Shown piece after piece: positions 1-8,491 of a DNA stretch of 58,643 nt. Numbering within the stretch: position 1 is the stretch's first letter; every line of letters begins with the position of its first letter. The position numbers were made by a program, and so were the translations under genes. The notes beneath the pieces are model-generated. The model did not search any database, was not told the DNA's origin, and saw only the letters and a program-made list of their open reading frames with translations. Source of the stretch: Acidobacteriota bacterium (lineage in GTDB: Bacteria > Acidobacteriota > Polarisedimenticolia > JBFMGF01); the NCBI GenBank assembly GCA_040752675.1, contig JBFMGF010000117.1, forward strand, positions 1 through 58,643. The letters are read 5' to 3'.

Positions 1-57
1 TTCCCGTAAGATTTCGATCTTCTGCTGCGGGCTGTATTTTCTTCTCTGTGTGGTCAT
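1..57 (-). CDS. IS3/IS911-type transposase OrfA, N-terminal fragment
   Basis: Nineteen codons are visible, starting with ATG at 57 and running off the left edge. They read [19 protein letters not shown], the typical start of the helix-turn-helix OrfA protein of IS3/IS911-family elements: a basic N-terminus followed by the Y-S/T-x-E/Q-x-K core of helix 1. A strong ribosome binding site (AGGAGG) lies 6-7 nt upstream on the minus strand. OrfA proteins bind the IS ends, and a frameshifted OrfAB is the active transposase. The call rests only on this N-terminus, so another HTH-type transposase family remains possible. Confidence 0.6.
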   Translation of the reverse strand, partial: MTTQRRKYSPQQKIEILRE

Positions 58-124
58 CCTTCGCCTCCTTTCGACCACCTTAGTCTACCATGCCCGTTTC
101 TCCAATTTCATCTGAAGCAGCACA
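1..124 (-). mobile_element. End of an IS3/IS911-type insertion sequence (partial)
   Basis: The contig starts inside an insertion sequence whose transposase is read leftwards off the edge. Going right, the transposase ATG is followed by a short leader. Near 124 the sequence changes to the interrupted glycosyltransferase reading frame. Read on the minus strand, the end would begin TGTGCTGCTTCAG, which fits the TG...CA ends of IS3-family elements. The exact tip and the target duplication cannot be fixed because the other end is not in the window. Confidence 0.6.
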
Positions 125-1620
125 ATGATAGTTACATATCGTTACAGTATGCGAGAAATCTGGCTGAAGGGAAAGGGCTTGTCTTTAATGAGGGGGAACA
201 TGTCGAGGGATATACTAACCTTTTATGGACGTTGACCCTCGCTATCCCCTTTTTGCTGAAAATCGATGGAGCGACATGGGCAGAAATCGCTGCGATCATC
301 TTTGGTGCTGCTTCCATCCTGGCAATATATTTTCTATCGCGACATCTCAAAGGCGAAAAGTCAAACTGGAAAAACTCATGGGGGGCACCAGCAGCGCTTG
401 CTGTGCAGCTTCCTTTCATCTGCTATTCTTTCTCCGGAATGGAGACTGCGCCTTTCACATTCCTGATCGTTGCAAGCGCCATCATCTTTCTTAGAGCGCT
501 TGAGCAGGATCGACCACGTCTCCTCTCCTGGAGTTCGGTCATCCTCTCCCTGGCTTATCTGACAAGACCAGAAACGCCGATCCTCTTCCTCTTCAATATC
601 GTTTTCCTTGTGATCTATGGCGTTTTCTGGAAGAAGAGGGCGATGATTCCGGTTTATTTATGCCGGCATGCAATCCTTTTTATTGCAATGGCCATCATTT
701 TTTCTTTATGGCGCTATCTCTACTACGGCGATTTTCTTCCAAACACCTATTACGCCAAGATCGGCTCTTATTCTTCTGCTCTTCTACTGAGGGGGCTTGA
801 TTACATCTGGAATTTCTCGCAACTTTCGTTTCTCATCCTCATCATCCCTCTCGTTCTCATCCTCAAGCTGCGGGAGATGAAATATCAAATCCTTTACATC
901 ACTGGCGTAGTCCTTTTTCTCTCTCTTGCCGTGGCCGTGGAGGGGGGAGATCATCTTGCCCTGTATCGCTTTGCGGTTCCCATCCTTCCATTCCTCTGTC
1001 TATTCTATCAGGAATTTTCCTCCGGAGTCGTGCAGTCCCTCTTCCGGAGCAGTCTATGGTCGAATCTGAAGCCCTATCTCATTGTGTTTCTTTCCTTGCT
1101 CATCTCCATATCCTCATCAGGGCTCTATTTTGTGAAGGCGAGCAAGCACGAGATGACCGAATATCAGCGGGCTCGCTTCGAAGTGGATCTGGCGCAGAGG
1201 TGGTCAGAGTTCGGAAAATGGCTCCATCAGCATTACAATCCAGACAGGACTGTGGCCCTCTCTACAATCGGCGCCATCTCGTTCTATTCCGGGCTGAAAG
1301 CCATCGACATGGTGGGTCTTACTGATAGGCATATAGCGCATCGGCCCATCCACACGGGAGGGGGATACATCGGCCATGAGAAGTACGACAATTATTACAT
1401 TCTCCGGAGAGCCCCGGATATCATCATCGTCCATCACATCGTGGACTGGGATTTTCCCATCACGGAAGGAGAGTACCAGAAGATGCTCTATTTCGGAGCG
1501 CAGCAGGAATTGGTGGAGATGCCTGAATTCAAGAATAATTACTGCTTCAAGACCTTTCCCGCAGGCGATAAGAAATTCTACGCTTTTTATCTTAGATGCT
1601 CCTCAGTTTCTGCTCCTTAG
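125..1620 (+). CDS. GT-C type membrane glycosyltransferase, 5' end lost to IS insertion
   Basis: The frame is open from the IS boundary to the stop at 1618-1620. Just inside the boundary it encodes [16 protein letters not shown] followed by [16 protein letters not shown]. This is the acidic first-loop motif of GT-C glycosyltransferases that use polyprenyl-phosphate sugars. The motif normally follows TM helix 1, so roughly the first 30-50 residues, including the start codon and first helix, are missing. The remainder has about ten hydrophobic segments (for example 283-370, 800-930 and 1075-1130) and a soluble C-terminal tail from about 1190. The TTG at 232 is the first internal start but would skip the catalytic motif. 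The gene is probably inactive unless the IS supplies a promoter and start. It belongs to the envelope-glycan cluster that follows. Confidence 0.7.
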
Positions 1621-1633
1621 ATCTGCGATTAAT

Positions 1634-3373
1634 CTACCATTCTTTTTCATTTGCCGCTGACTTCTCATGTTTTTTTGAAAGATCGGGCATGCCGAATTCT
1701 CTGTAGAGACGGGCTAAGTTCCGATGAGCCTCTCTGTCTTTGGAGATTTCCCAGACGAAAATGCTGTATCCTATTCTCGCGCAGGGCTCTTTCTCTTTGA
1801 GCCAGTCGAATGTGTCCCTCGTGTTGAAGAAGACCGATTGCAGATTCGTGGCTGAAATGGCAACGAACTCCTTCCGCTTGAATTTTATCCGGTAATCCTG
1901 GGGGCTGTTCAGCCCGTATCCTGGCAGGTATTGATATTTGATGCCGTAATAGTTCGGGTCGGCACTTCCAAGATAGGACAGGATTACTGAATCCTCACCT
2001 TCCTCTTGCAGGAACTTTTTCAAACGGATCAGGTCCTGCCCCCAGTCAAGATTTGAGTCAGCGAGATATTTGTATCCGTTGGAAGGCCCACCAGCCAACT
2101 CGTCGAAGTAGGCAAGATGATGTGGAAAGATGAAGATTGCGGATCCGAGGAGCCAGAGCAGAAGCGCAAAAATGATGATTAAGGAAGTGCTATTTGCCTT
2201 TGATGTACTTGATCCGATGAATGAAAAGAGCCTGCCGCTGAAGATGAAGAGCAGGGGATAGACGGGAAGGATGTGCCTCAGGCCGATATTGATGCGTCCG
2301 GCTGCAGTAAAGAAAAGCAGGAGCAGAACAGGAATAAGAAGATAGAAATTCCCGGGGGTTTTGAAATTCTTAAAGAGGTCTCTTCCAAACGATAAGAGAG
2401 CAGAGGCAAAAATGATAATGACCGGAATGGGGGTCTTAACGGCAAATGCCAGCAGGAAGTAATACCACCAGCCGGAATCAGAATACATACCAAAGAGGAA
2501 GGCCGGGTTTCCCTTGCGGTTGTGATCCAGGACGAAACTCAACCCGTCGAAGTATCTGCCGACCGACGTAAAGCCGTAAGAGATTATCAGGACGATCATG
2601 GCAGTGAGCAGGAGAAGAGCAAAAGAAGAGAGGGCGAAGTAGAGTCGCAGTCTCAGTGTGAGTCGATCCTCTTTCCGGAATAGGAATCGGCGAAAGGCGA
2701 ATGCGGCACGATCTTCAAAGAGATACAGCAGGATCAGAGCCAGATAGACCGGGATGAGGATCAGCGCCGTGAATTTTGTCGAGAGAGCCAACCCGAAAGA
2801 CATCCCGGCCAGAATGAATCTCTTCCTCGATGGCTCCTGCATGGCCTTCCAGAACAGATAGAGAGATAGGACCAGGAAGAGAGAAAATCCAAGATCGGTA
2901 TGGATCACCTGTGAGCTGGCGATGACATTCGGTTCAAAGCAGAAGAGAAACAGGGAGAACAATCCAGCTCCTGTGCCGTAGATTTCCTGGCTCCACTTGA
3001 ACACGAGAAATCCGAGAAGAATACCCAGCAGAACCATCGGCAGCCTTCCGAGGAAGATGGCATTATCGGCATTTATCCCCGAGTGGTAGAGAAAGTATCT
3101 GCCGAACAGCCATTCATTGTTGGAGTTCCAGTGGGGGTTCTGCTCGACGGGAGGGATTTCCATTGTGAGAAGGGGAAGCGCCGCGAGCATCTTGACCAGT
3201 GGGGGGTGCTCGGGATTGAAACGGAAGTCTCCCTTCCTTATATATGCGTAGCCAGCGGGAAGATGAGCCACTTCATCATACGTAGCCGCATTGTTCCAGA
3301 TCCCGCCGACCGCCTGCACTGCAAAGACTGCAAGCAGAACAGCGAGCATGGTGATCTGTATATTACTTCTCAT
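1634..3373 (-). CDS. GT39/ArnT-like membrane glycosyltransferase (paralogue 1)
   Basis: A protein of about 579 residues with many TM helices, resembling the PMT/ArnT-like GT-C fold that moves a sugar from a polyprenyl-phosphate donor to an envelope acceptor. After TM1 comes TYDEVAHLPAGYAYI with the conserved acidic residue, then FNPEHPPLVKMLAALP, the family's second loop motif. The C-terminal soluble part contains DSNLDWGQDLIRLKKFL and a YYGIKYQYLPGYG segment. ATG at 3373 is preferred. A TTG at 3391 would extend it by 6 residues and overlap the upstream gene more. The ATG lies inside the last codons of the upstream paralogue (11-bp overlap), so the two are translationally coupled. Substrate unknown. 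Confidence 0.8.
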   Translation of the reverse strand: MRSNIQITMLAVLLAVFAVQAVGGIWNNAATYDEVAHLPAGYAYIRKGDFRFNPEHPPLVKMLAALPLLTMEIPPVEQNPHWNSNNEWLFGRYFLYHSGINADNAIFLGRLPMVLLGILLGFLVFKWSQEIYGTGAGLFSLFLFCFEPNVIASSQVIHTDLGFSLFLVLSLYLFWKAMQEPSRKRFILAGMSFGLALSTKFTALILIPVYLALILLYLFEDRAAFAFRRFLFRKEDRLTLRLRLYFALSSFALLLLTAMIVLIISYGFTSVGRYFDGLSFVLDHNRKGNPAFLFGMYSDSGWWYYFLLAFAVKTPIPVIIIFASALLSFGRDLFKNFKTPGNFYLLIPVLLLLFFTAAGRINIGLRHILPVYPLLFIFSGRLFSFIGSSTSKANSTSLIIIFALLLWLLGSAIFIFPHHLAYFDELAGGPSNGYKYLADSNLDWGQDLIRLKKFLQEEGEDSVILSYLGSADPNYYGIKYQYLPGYGLNSPQDYRIKFKRKEFVAISATNLQSVFFNTRDTFDWLKEKEPCARIGYSIFVWEISKDREAHRNLARLYREFGMPDLSKKHEKSAANEKEW

Positions 3374-5204
3374 GCATGCTCTGTTGTGCAATGGATTGAG
3401 CTTTTAAGAAATGCCTTCTCGCAACTTCGGGCATCCCCGAGCCTAGATAGATCTCTGCAAGTGCTATATGCGCCTCTGGGTCGTTCCTCACGTCGAAAAG
3501 AAAGATGGAATAAGCGATCCGGGCATATGGTTTCCTCTTCTTGAGCCAGTCGAAACAATGATGATTTGGAGTGAAAACAGACTGGAGATGTGTGGCGCTT
3601 ATCGCAATGTAATCAAAATTTCTTCCGGGATCCATGTAATTCGACGGGATTTTCGGTTTTCCGCAAAGCGGGAGGTACTGATAGTCAATCCCGTAGTAAT
3701 ATGGGTCGGCATTTCCGAAGTATGAAAGTATGACCCCATCAATATGGTTTTTGTCAAGGTATTTCCGAAGGGCGGGAAGGTCCTGTCCCCAGTCCAGGTT
3801 GGAATCAACGGAATATTCATACCCACGCGAAGGACCGCCGATCAGCTCATTGAAGTATGAAAGATGACGGGGAAATATATATAAGGACCCGACAACATAC
3901 CACGCACAGAATAGAACGAATATGCTGGATACAATCTTTTTCCATCTTGGTCGTTTCAGCAGGATACTCCTATAATGCCAGCTCTTTGAAAAGATGATTC
4001 CGCAGAGGATGATGGCGAAGGGAAAGACGGGAAGGATGTGTCTCACCCCGATATTGAGTCTACCCATCATGCTGGCGGTCAGAAAGAGCAGAGGAGGGAC
4101 AAGAAGATAAAACCAGGAGCGAATCGATAGAACAGCAGCTTGCTCATTCTTGCCTGTATCTTTCTCACTTGAACCAGCTTCGTTTACGCCTGCGCGTCCT
4201 CTCTTGAAAGTAGATGAAGCCGTGAGAATATCGATAAATATTATCAAAGCAGATAAGAAGAGAAAGATGAGAAGAGGGATGGGGGTTTTGATTAGAAAGG
4301 ATAGAGGAAAATAGTACCACCAGCCCGTATCGGAGTATTGCCCGGCAAGGAAAGCGGCATGCCCCATTTTCCCGTGGATGAAAACAGAATTCAGCCCGAT
4401 GAAATAGTATTTTATGTTGATGAAACTGTAGGAAGCTGCGACGACAGCCGTAGCAATAAGGGGAACAACGAAGGCGAAGAGAAGTAGCTTGTGAAAGGGT
4501 AAGTATCGGGTATCTGTTCTGTGCGACGAGCTGCAGGAGAGGAATATCTCTAAAAGCAGCAGGATGAATATAATGGGGATTAGAAGGATGGCTGAGAACT
4601 TCGTGGCGAAAGCCAGTCCTGCGGATAATCCACAGATGATAAGAGACTTGATGCCAGGCTCCTGAAAATATCGCCACATCCAGTAGATGGAGAGGAGGAA
4701 AAACAGCGTAAAGCCGAGATCGGTCGTAACCAGTTGGGAGTGTGCAATGATATTCGGTTCGAAAACGAAGATGAAGAGCGAGAAGACGGATGCTCTCTCT
4801 CCAAAGAGTTGATCTGTCCAGCGAAAGAGCAGGATGGCGAGGAAAAGCCCCAGTAAAACGATGACGAGACGCCCCAGAAAAAGCATCGTTTCTGCTCTGA
4901 CTCCGGACTGGTAGAGAAGGGATTTCCCATACTCCCACTTTTCATTTTTCAGAAAGTATTTGCTGGTATAAGGGGAGGGGAGATTCAGGAAAAGAAGGGG
5001 ATAAGCAGCTAGCATCTTGATAAGAGGAGGATGCTCGGGATTGAGCCGGAAGTCTCCGGTTTGCAGGTAAGTGTATCCTGCTGGCAGATGCGCCACCTCA
5101 TCGGATGTGGCAGAGAGCTGGACCATTGATAATGTGCATTGCAGGAGAAAAGCCAAGAGGAAAAGAGGGATGATGAAACATCTTGTTCCAGGAAGATTTA
5201 ACAT
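3363..5204 (-). CDS. GT39/ArnT-like membrane glycosyltransferase (paralogue 2)
   Basis: A 613-residue multi-pass protein, clearly a tandem duplicate of its downstream neighbour. It shares SDEVAHLPAGYTYLQTGDF, NPEHPPLIKMLAAYP, FVFEPNIIAHSQLVTTDLG, DSNLDWGQDLPALRKYL and the ending of FDWLKKRKPYARIAYSIF type. Relative to the neighbour it has a longer charged loop around residues 320-350 (SSTFKRGRAGVNEAGSSEKD). The family transfers sugars from undecaprenyl- or dolichyl-phosphate carriers outside the cytoplasmic membrane. Start ATG at 5204. The next gene upstream on the same strand ends about 100 bp away, separated by a strong inverted repeat. Acceptor and sugar cannot be told from sequence. Confidence 0.8.
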   Translation of the reverse strand: MLNLPGTRCFIIPLFLLAFLLQCTLSMVQLSATSDEVAHLPAGYTYLQTGDFRLNPEHPPLIKMLAAYPLLFLNLPSPYTSKYFLKNEKWEYGKSLLYQSGVRAETMLFLGRLVIVLLGLFLAILLFRWTDQLFGERASVFSLFIFVFEPNIIAHSQLVTTDLGFTLFFLLSIYWMWRYFQEPGIKSLIICGLSAGLAFATKFSAILLIPIIFILLLLEIFLSCSSSHRTDTRYLPFHKLLLFAFVVPLIATAVVAASYSFINIKYYFIGLNSVFIHGKMGHAAFLAGQYSDTGWWYYFPLSFLIKTPIPLLIFLFLSALIIFIDILTASSTFKRGRAGVNEAGSSEKDTGKNEQAAVLSIRSWFYLLVPPLLFLTASMMGRLNIGVRHILPVFPFAIILCGIIFSKSWHYRSILLKRPRWKKIVSSIFVLFCAWYVVGSLYIFPRHLSYFNELIGGPSRGYEYSVDSNLDWGQDLPALRKYLDKNHIDGVILSYFGNADPYYYGIDYQYLPLCGKPKIPSNYMDPGRNFDYIAISATHLQSVFTPNHHCFDWLKKRKPYARIAYSIFLFDVRNDPEAHIALAEIYLGSGMPEVARRHFLKAQSIAQQSMHEK

Positions 5205-5270
5205 TCATCAAACTTCTTGAAATGATCTTTCCGCTCTGTCTTGATACATAGAGAACTCATTCGAGTCTTT

Positions 5271-5304
5271 ACTTTACCATAACAAGCTAAATTTATTGTA
5301 AAGT
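5271..5304. repeat. Inverted repeat between two minus-strand genes, possible terminator
   Basis: ACTTTACCATAA (5271-5282) and TTATTGTAAAGT (5293-5304) pair at 11 of 12 positions around a 10-nt loop. On the minus strand the hairpin begins one base after the stop codon of the 5306-8380 gene, which suits a 3' stem-loop. The stem is AT-rich and no clear U-run follows, so termination is unproven. An operator for the downstream glycosyltransferase pair is an alternative. Confidence 0.4.
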
Positions 5305-5305
5305 T

Positions 5306-8300
5306 TTAGATGGAATTTAAAAGCTCTCGAGCCTGAGAGTTTGCAGGGTTCAGTTTGAGTGCACGCAAAAGGTTCTGTCTCGCTTGTTCCTTTTCACCCT
5401 TCATTGCGTATGCCCGCGCTATTTGTACGTAACCGCTGGTAAAATAGGGGTTATAATCGATGGCTTTCTGATAGTATTCGATCCCCCTGTCAGGCTCTTT
5501 CCGGTTCCAGTAGAGGCTTCCGAGGTTGAGATAGGATGTGTAAGTATAGGCGAATGGTTCTCTTTTGATGATCTCCTTCAATATTTTTTCTGCTTCATCA
5601 AGTTTGCCAAGATTCAGGAGCATGAGAGCACCGTTGAAAGCGAGATCATCAAGATGCGGAGCAAGAGCCAGAGCTTCCATGACAGAATCCGAAGCAAGGC
5701 TATTGTTTTCAGCCCTGAAGGCTTCCTCGGCTCTATTGAAGAGATCGTATCCCTTCTTCTCATTTGCCTTAACCTCTTCCATCTTTCTTATCTCCTCGAT
5801 GAACGTTGATGTCTCTTTCTCATAATTTCTGGATTTCAGTCTGGCAAGTATGAAGTCCGTTCGCACTTTATCATTTAGCTTCAGGAATGAGAGTCCGAGG
5901 TTGAGCAATGATTCTCCTTCGCCAAGGTCGGGAAAGAAGACTTTCTTCGTCTCATCGATGAACTGTTCACCGACTGCGATGCTGTACTCTCGTTCTTTAG
6001 GTGAGAGAAGCTCGAAGGGCGCCCTGTATTCTATATAGGAGTTATCATCAGTATTTATGGTTCCTTTTCCAAGAGCCCTCACGATCTCAGTGAGAGGAGC
6101 GATGTAGTAAGTAGAAAAGTCGAAGGGGTTGGTGATGTTGATTTTCCTGAGGTCTCGCGCTACCTTTTCGTTCTCGAAGAAGCGCGAGACTTTCGCAAAA
6201 TCGAGTTCGATCTTCCCCTTCTTTGCGATCAGGAGAGAATCCCCGCCCCTGGTGATGTAATAGAAGTGACAGTTGTGAAATTTGGAGTTCATTGTCCGCA
6301 TGATGGTCGCGAGGGAATCCACAGATAGCTCGTATGTCTGAAGCCACTGCGAGAAAACTCCTCCATCATTTAATTTTTTATTGATGATCTCATAGAAATC
6401 GGCCGTGAACAGGGAATTGATCCCCGCGATCCATGGGTTGGATGGTTCGGAGATGATGACATCGTATTTCTTGTCGGTGTAAGAGAGGTAGCTCCTGGCA
6501 TCCTCGACGATGATCGTGGATCTCGGGTCTGATAGAGGGTCGTGATTGACGGGATAAAAATATCCTGAGGCTTCGATGACGGACTCTTCGATCTCCAGCG
6601 TATCCACTGAGCGTACTGGATGGGTGAGGACGGAATAGGTCGACACTCCGCTTCCCAGCCCAATTACGCATACGTCTTTTGGATTATCCGCATACAGAAG
6701 CGGGATCTGAGCGCATAGTGTTTGTGTGATGGAGTCGGCCACGGCGCTTGCGTCGATCTTACCTCCTATCTTGAGATACATGTCCGAGCCCACGTAGGAG
6801 ACGGCGACCGTGGCGTTCTTTCCCTCTTTATAGTAGAGAATCTCCTCCTCTTTCTTCACGCCTCCAGAGATGTCTCCGGTTTTGATGTCCCGGATGATCT
6901 GGATCAGGCCGCGGTTCATTCGGCCGATATCCCAGGAAGGAACGAGGACGGAGAGGAAGAATGTAAATGAGAGGGCAAGCCCTGAAGAAAGAATTTTGGG
7001 CTTCAACTGTATCTCGGAGGAGAAGAAGGCTATGATCCCGATCAGGACGCTCGAAGCCGAGGTGAGGATGAGAGTCTTCAGGATTCCGATATGCGGGATC
7101 AGGATGAATCCCGTTGCAATGGAGCCGAAGATTGCCCCGAATGTGTTGAAGAAGTATATCCTTCCGATGTTCTTCCCGGCCGATACTTCGCTTTTCCTGT
7201 AGGCACAGGCGGCAACGGGGAACAGGAGCCCCATGATCAGGCATGGGATGAAGGATATGAGGGCCGACAGAAGAAACTCGCCGGCGACGATCAGCTTCAC
7301 GTTAAAGTGGCTTTTGTAGATGATAACGGCGAAGAATTGGGGAATATAATAGAAGAAAAAAGTCCCCGCAAGTGTGGATATTCCGAGAATGACTTCGAGT
7401 ATTCCAAAGATCAGAACGGGTCTCTTCATCTTCTCGGCTTTTCTTGCGATGATGAGGCTTCCGAGGGCTATCCCCAGCAGGAATGTGGCGAGGATAATGG
7501 TAAAGGAATAAACGGAGGAACCTATGGTGAGGGAAAGGACTCTCGTCCATCCCACCTCGTAGACCAGAGCGAGGAAGCCGGAAATAGCAAAGAGCGTCAG
7601 GATGATGACTCCGGCGGCTCTTTTCTCTGGTTTCAGATGCCCTTTTGCCCCCGCGGGTGCTGTTTCCATCCCTGCTTTCGCCGCTGCCGATCTTTCAATA
7701 TCCCTCTCCGAAGCATGGGTGAACCAGTTTCGCAAGGAGGGGACAAGGTATATCAAGGCAAGTATCGTCAGGTTCAGCAAAGAAGCGCTTATAATGCTCT
7801 TGAACAGGCCTAGATAGGGTAATAGCAGGAATCCTCCGAGAACCGTTCCCAGGACGGCTCCAGCGGTGTTTAAGCCGTACAATTTCCCTACACTGGAGCC
7901 GAATTCAGGCCTCTTGGCAGTCAGGGCCGAGACGAGAAGGGGAAGGGTCATCCCCATGGCTACTGTCGGTATCAGGAGAATTGAAAAGACGATCACGAAC
8001 CTGGCTATAAGAAAGATGGTAAAAGAGCTGTCTTTGAGAAACGAGAGGTGGCCAAAGACGGGGAAGAGCAGATCGAAGACGAAAGGCGAGACCAGGCCGA
8101 ATATCCCGACGGTTCCTTCAATCCAGCCATAGGTCCGTATGGGATACCGGAGGCGTCCGCAGAAATTACCGGAGAGCAGGGCTCCAAACCCGAGGCCGGC
8201 CATGTAAGCCCCAACTACGGTGCTGATTGCATGGAGGGTATTTCCGAGATAAAGGGAGAGCGCCTTCGACCATGCCACTTCGAAGATTAGACCGCTCGCT

Positions 8301-8380
8301 CCTGAGAATATAAAGCAGATGTAAATGACGAGAACGGCGAATGCCGCACGATTCTCTTGCCAGTTCCGATCTATCTTCAT
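5306..8380 (-). CDS. Membrane protein with spermidine-synthase-like methyltransferase-fold domain and C-terminal TPRs
   Basis: About 1024 residues in three parts. Residues 1 to about 510 hold some 12-14 TM helices arranged as two similar halves (SGLIFEVAWSKALSLYLG near the start, LALVYEVGWTRVLSLTIG about 270 residues later). Residues about 560-780 form a spermidine-synthase-like Rossmann fold with CVIGLGSGVSTYSVL, the acidic DTLEIEESV, and DVIISEPSNPWIAG. The C-terminal ~170 residues are TPR repeats (YYQKAIDYNPYFTSGYVQIA). Such fused 'MFS/spermidine synthase' proteins are common in Acidobacteria-type and delta-type genomes, but their reaction is not established. ATG at 8380 is chosen because the family N-terminus starts there. 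An upstream ATG at 8458 adds 26 residues and would leave almost no space for the divergent gene's promoter. Confidence 0.8.
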   Translation of the reverse strand: MKIDRNWQENRAAFAVLVIYICFIFSGASGLIFEVAWSKALSLYLGNTLHAISTVVGAYMAGLGFGALLSGNFCGRLRYPIRTYGWIEGTVGIFGLVSPFVFDLLFPVFGHLSFLKDSSFTIFLIARFVIVFSILLIPTVAMGMTLPLLVSALTAKRPEFGSSVGKLYGLNTAGAVLGTVLGGFLLLPYLGLFKSIISASLLNLTILALIYLVPSLRNWFTHASERDIERSAAAKAGMETAPAGAKGHLKPEKRAAGVIILTLFAISGFLALVYEVGWTRVLSLTIGSSVYSFTIILATFLLGIALGSLIIARKAEKMKRPVLIFGILEVILGISTLAGTFFFYYIPQFFAVIIYKSHFNVKLIVAGEFLLSALISFIPCLIMGLLFPVAACAYRKSEVSAGKNIGRIYFFNTFGAIFGSIATGFILIPHIGILKTLILTSASSVLIGIIAFFSSEIQLKPKILSSGLALSFTFFLSVLVPSWDIGRMNRGLIQIIRDIKTGDISGGVKKEEEILYYKEGKNATVAVSYVGSDMYLKIGGKIDASAVADSITQTLCAQIPLLYADNPKDVCVIGLGSGVSTYSVLTHPVRSVDTLEIEESVIEASGYFYPVNHDPLSDPRSTIIVEDARSYLSYTDKKYDVIISEPSNPWIAGINSLFTADFYEIINKKLNDGGVFSQWLQTYELSVDSLATIMRTMNSKFHNCHFYYITRGGDSLLIAKKGKIELDFAKVSRFFENEKVARDLRKINITNPFDFSTYYIAPLTEIVRALGKGTINTDDNSYIEYRAPFELLSPKEREYSIAVGEQFIDETKKVFFPDLGEGESLLNLGLSFLKLNDKVRTDFILARLKSRNYEKETSTFIEEIRKMEEVKANEKKGYDLFNRAEEAFRAENNSLASDSVMEALALAPHLDDLAFNGALMLLNLGKLDEAEKILKEIIKREPFAYTYTSYLNLGSLYWNRKEPDRGIEYYQKAIDYNPYFTSGYVQIARAYAMKGEKEQARQNLLRALKLNPANSQARELLNSI

Positions 8381-8393
8381 GGTTAAGCTGTTT

Positions 8394-8399
8394 ATTATA
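8394..8399 (-). promoter_or_regulatory. Possible -10 element for the 5306-8380 gene
   Basis: A perfect TATAAT on the minus strand lies 13 nt before the ATG at 8380, but no good -35 is seen 16-18 bp upstream (TACATA at best). A start at the usual distance would leave a leader of only a few bases and no Shine-Dalgarno site. Confidence 0.25.
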
Positions 8400-8491
8400 C
8401 TTTCTTTATGGAATTTTATGTAGTGGAGCAACGATATTGAGATAAAATAGGTAATCATCCGGGCAAGCGGAGAACCATTTAGGAAGCCTGA

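Noticed and set aside
4165-4938. 257-codon minus-strand frame
   Set aside because: Out-of-frame shadow within the second GT39-like gene, rich in Ser/Arg/His without motifs.
7091-7813. 240-codon plus-strand open frame
   Set aside because: Lies antisense inside the spermidine-synthase-like gene; Gly/Asp/Arg-rich composition typical of a shadow frame.
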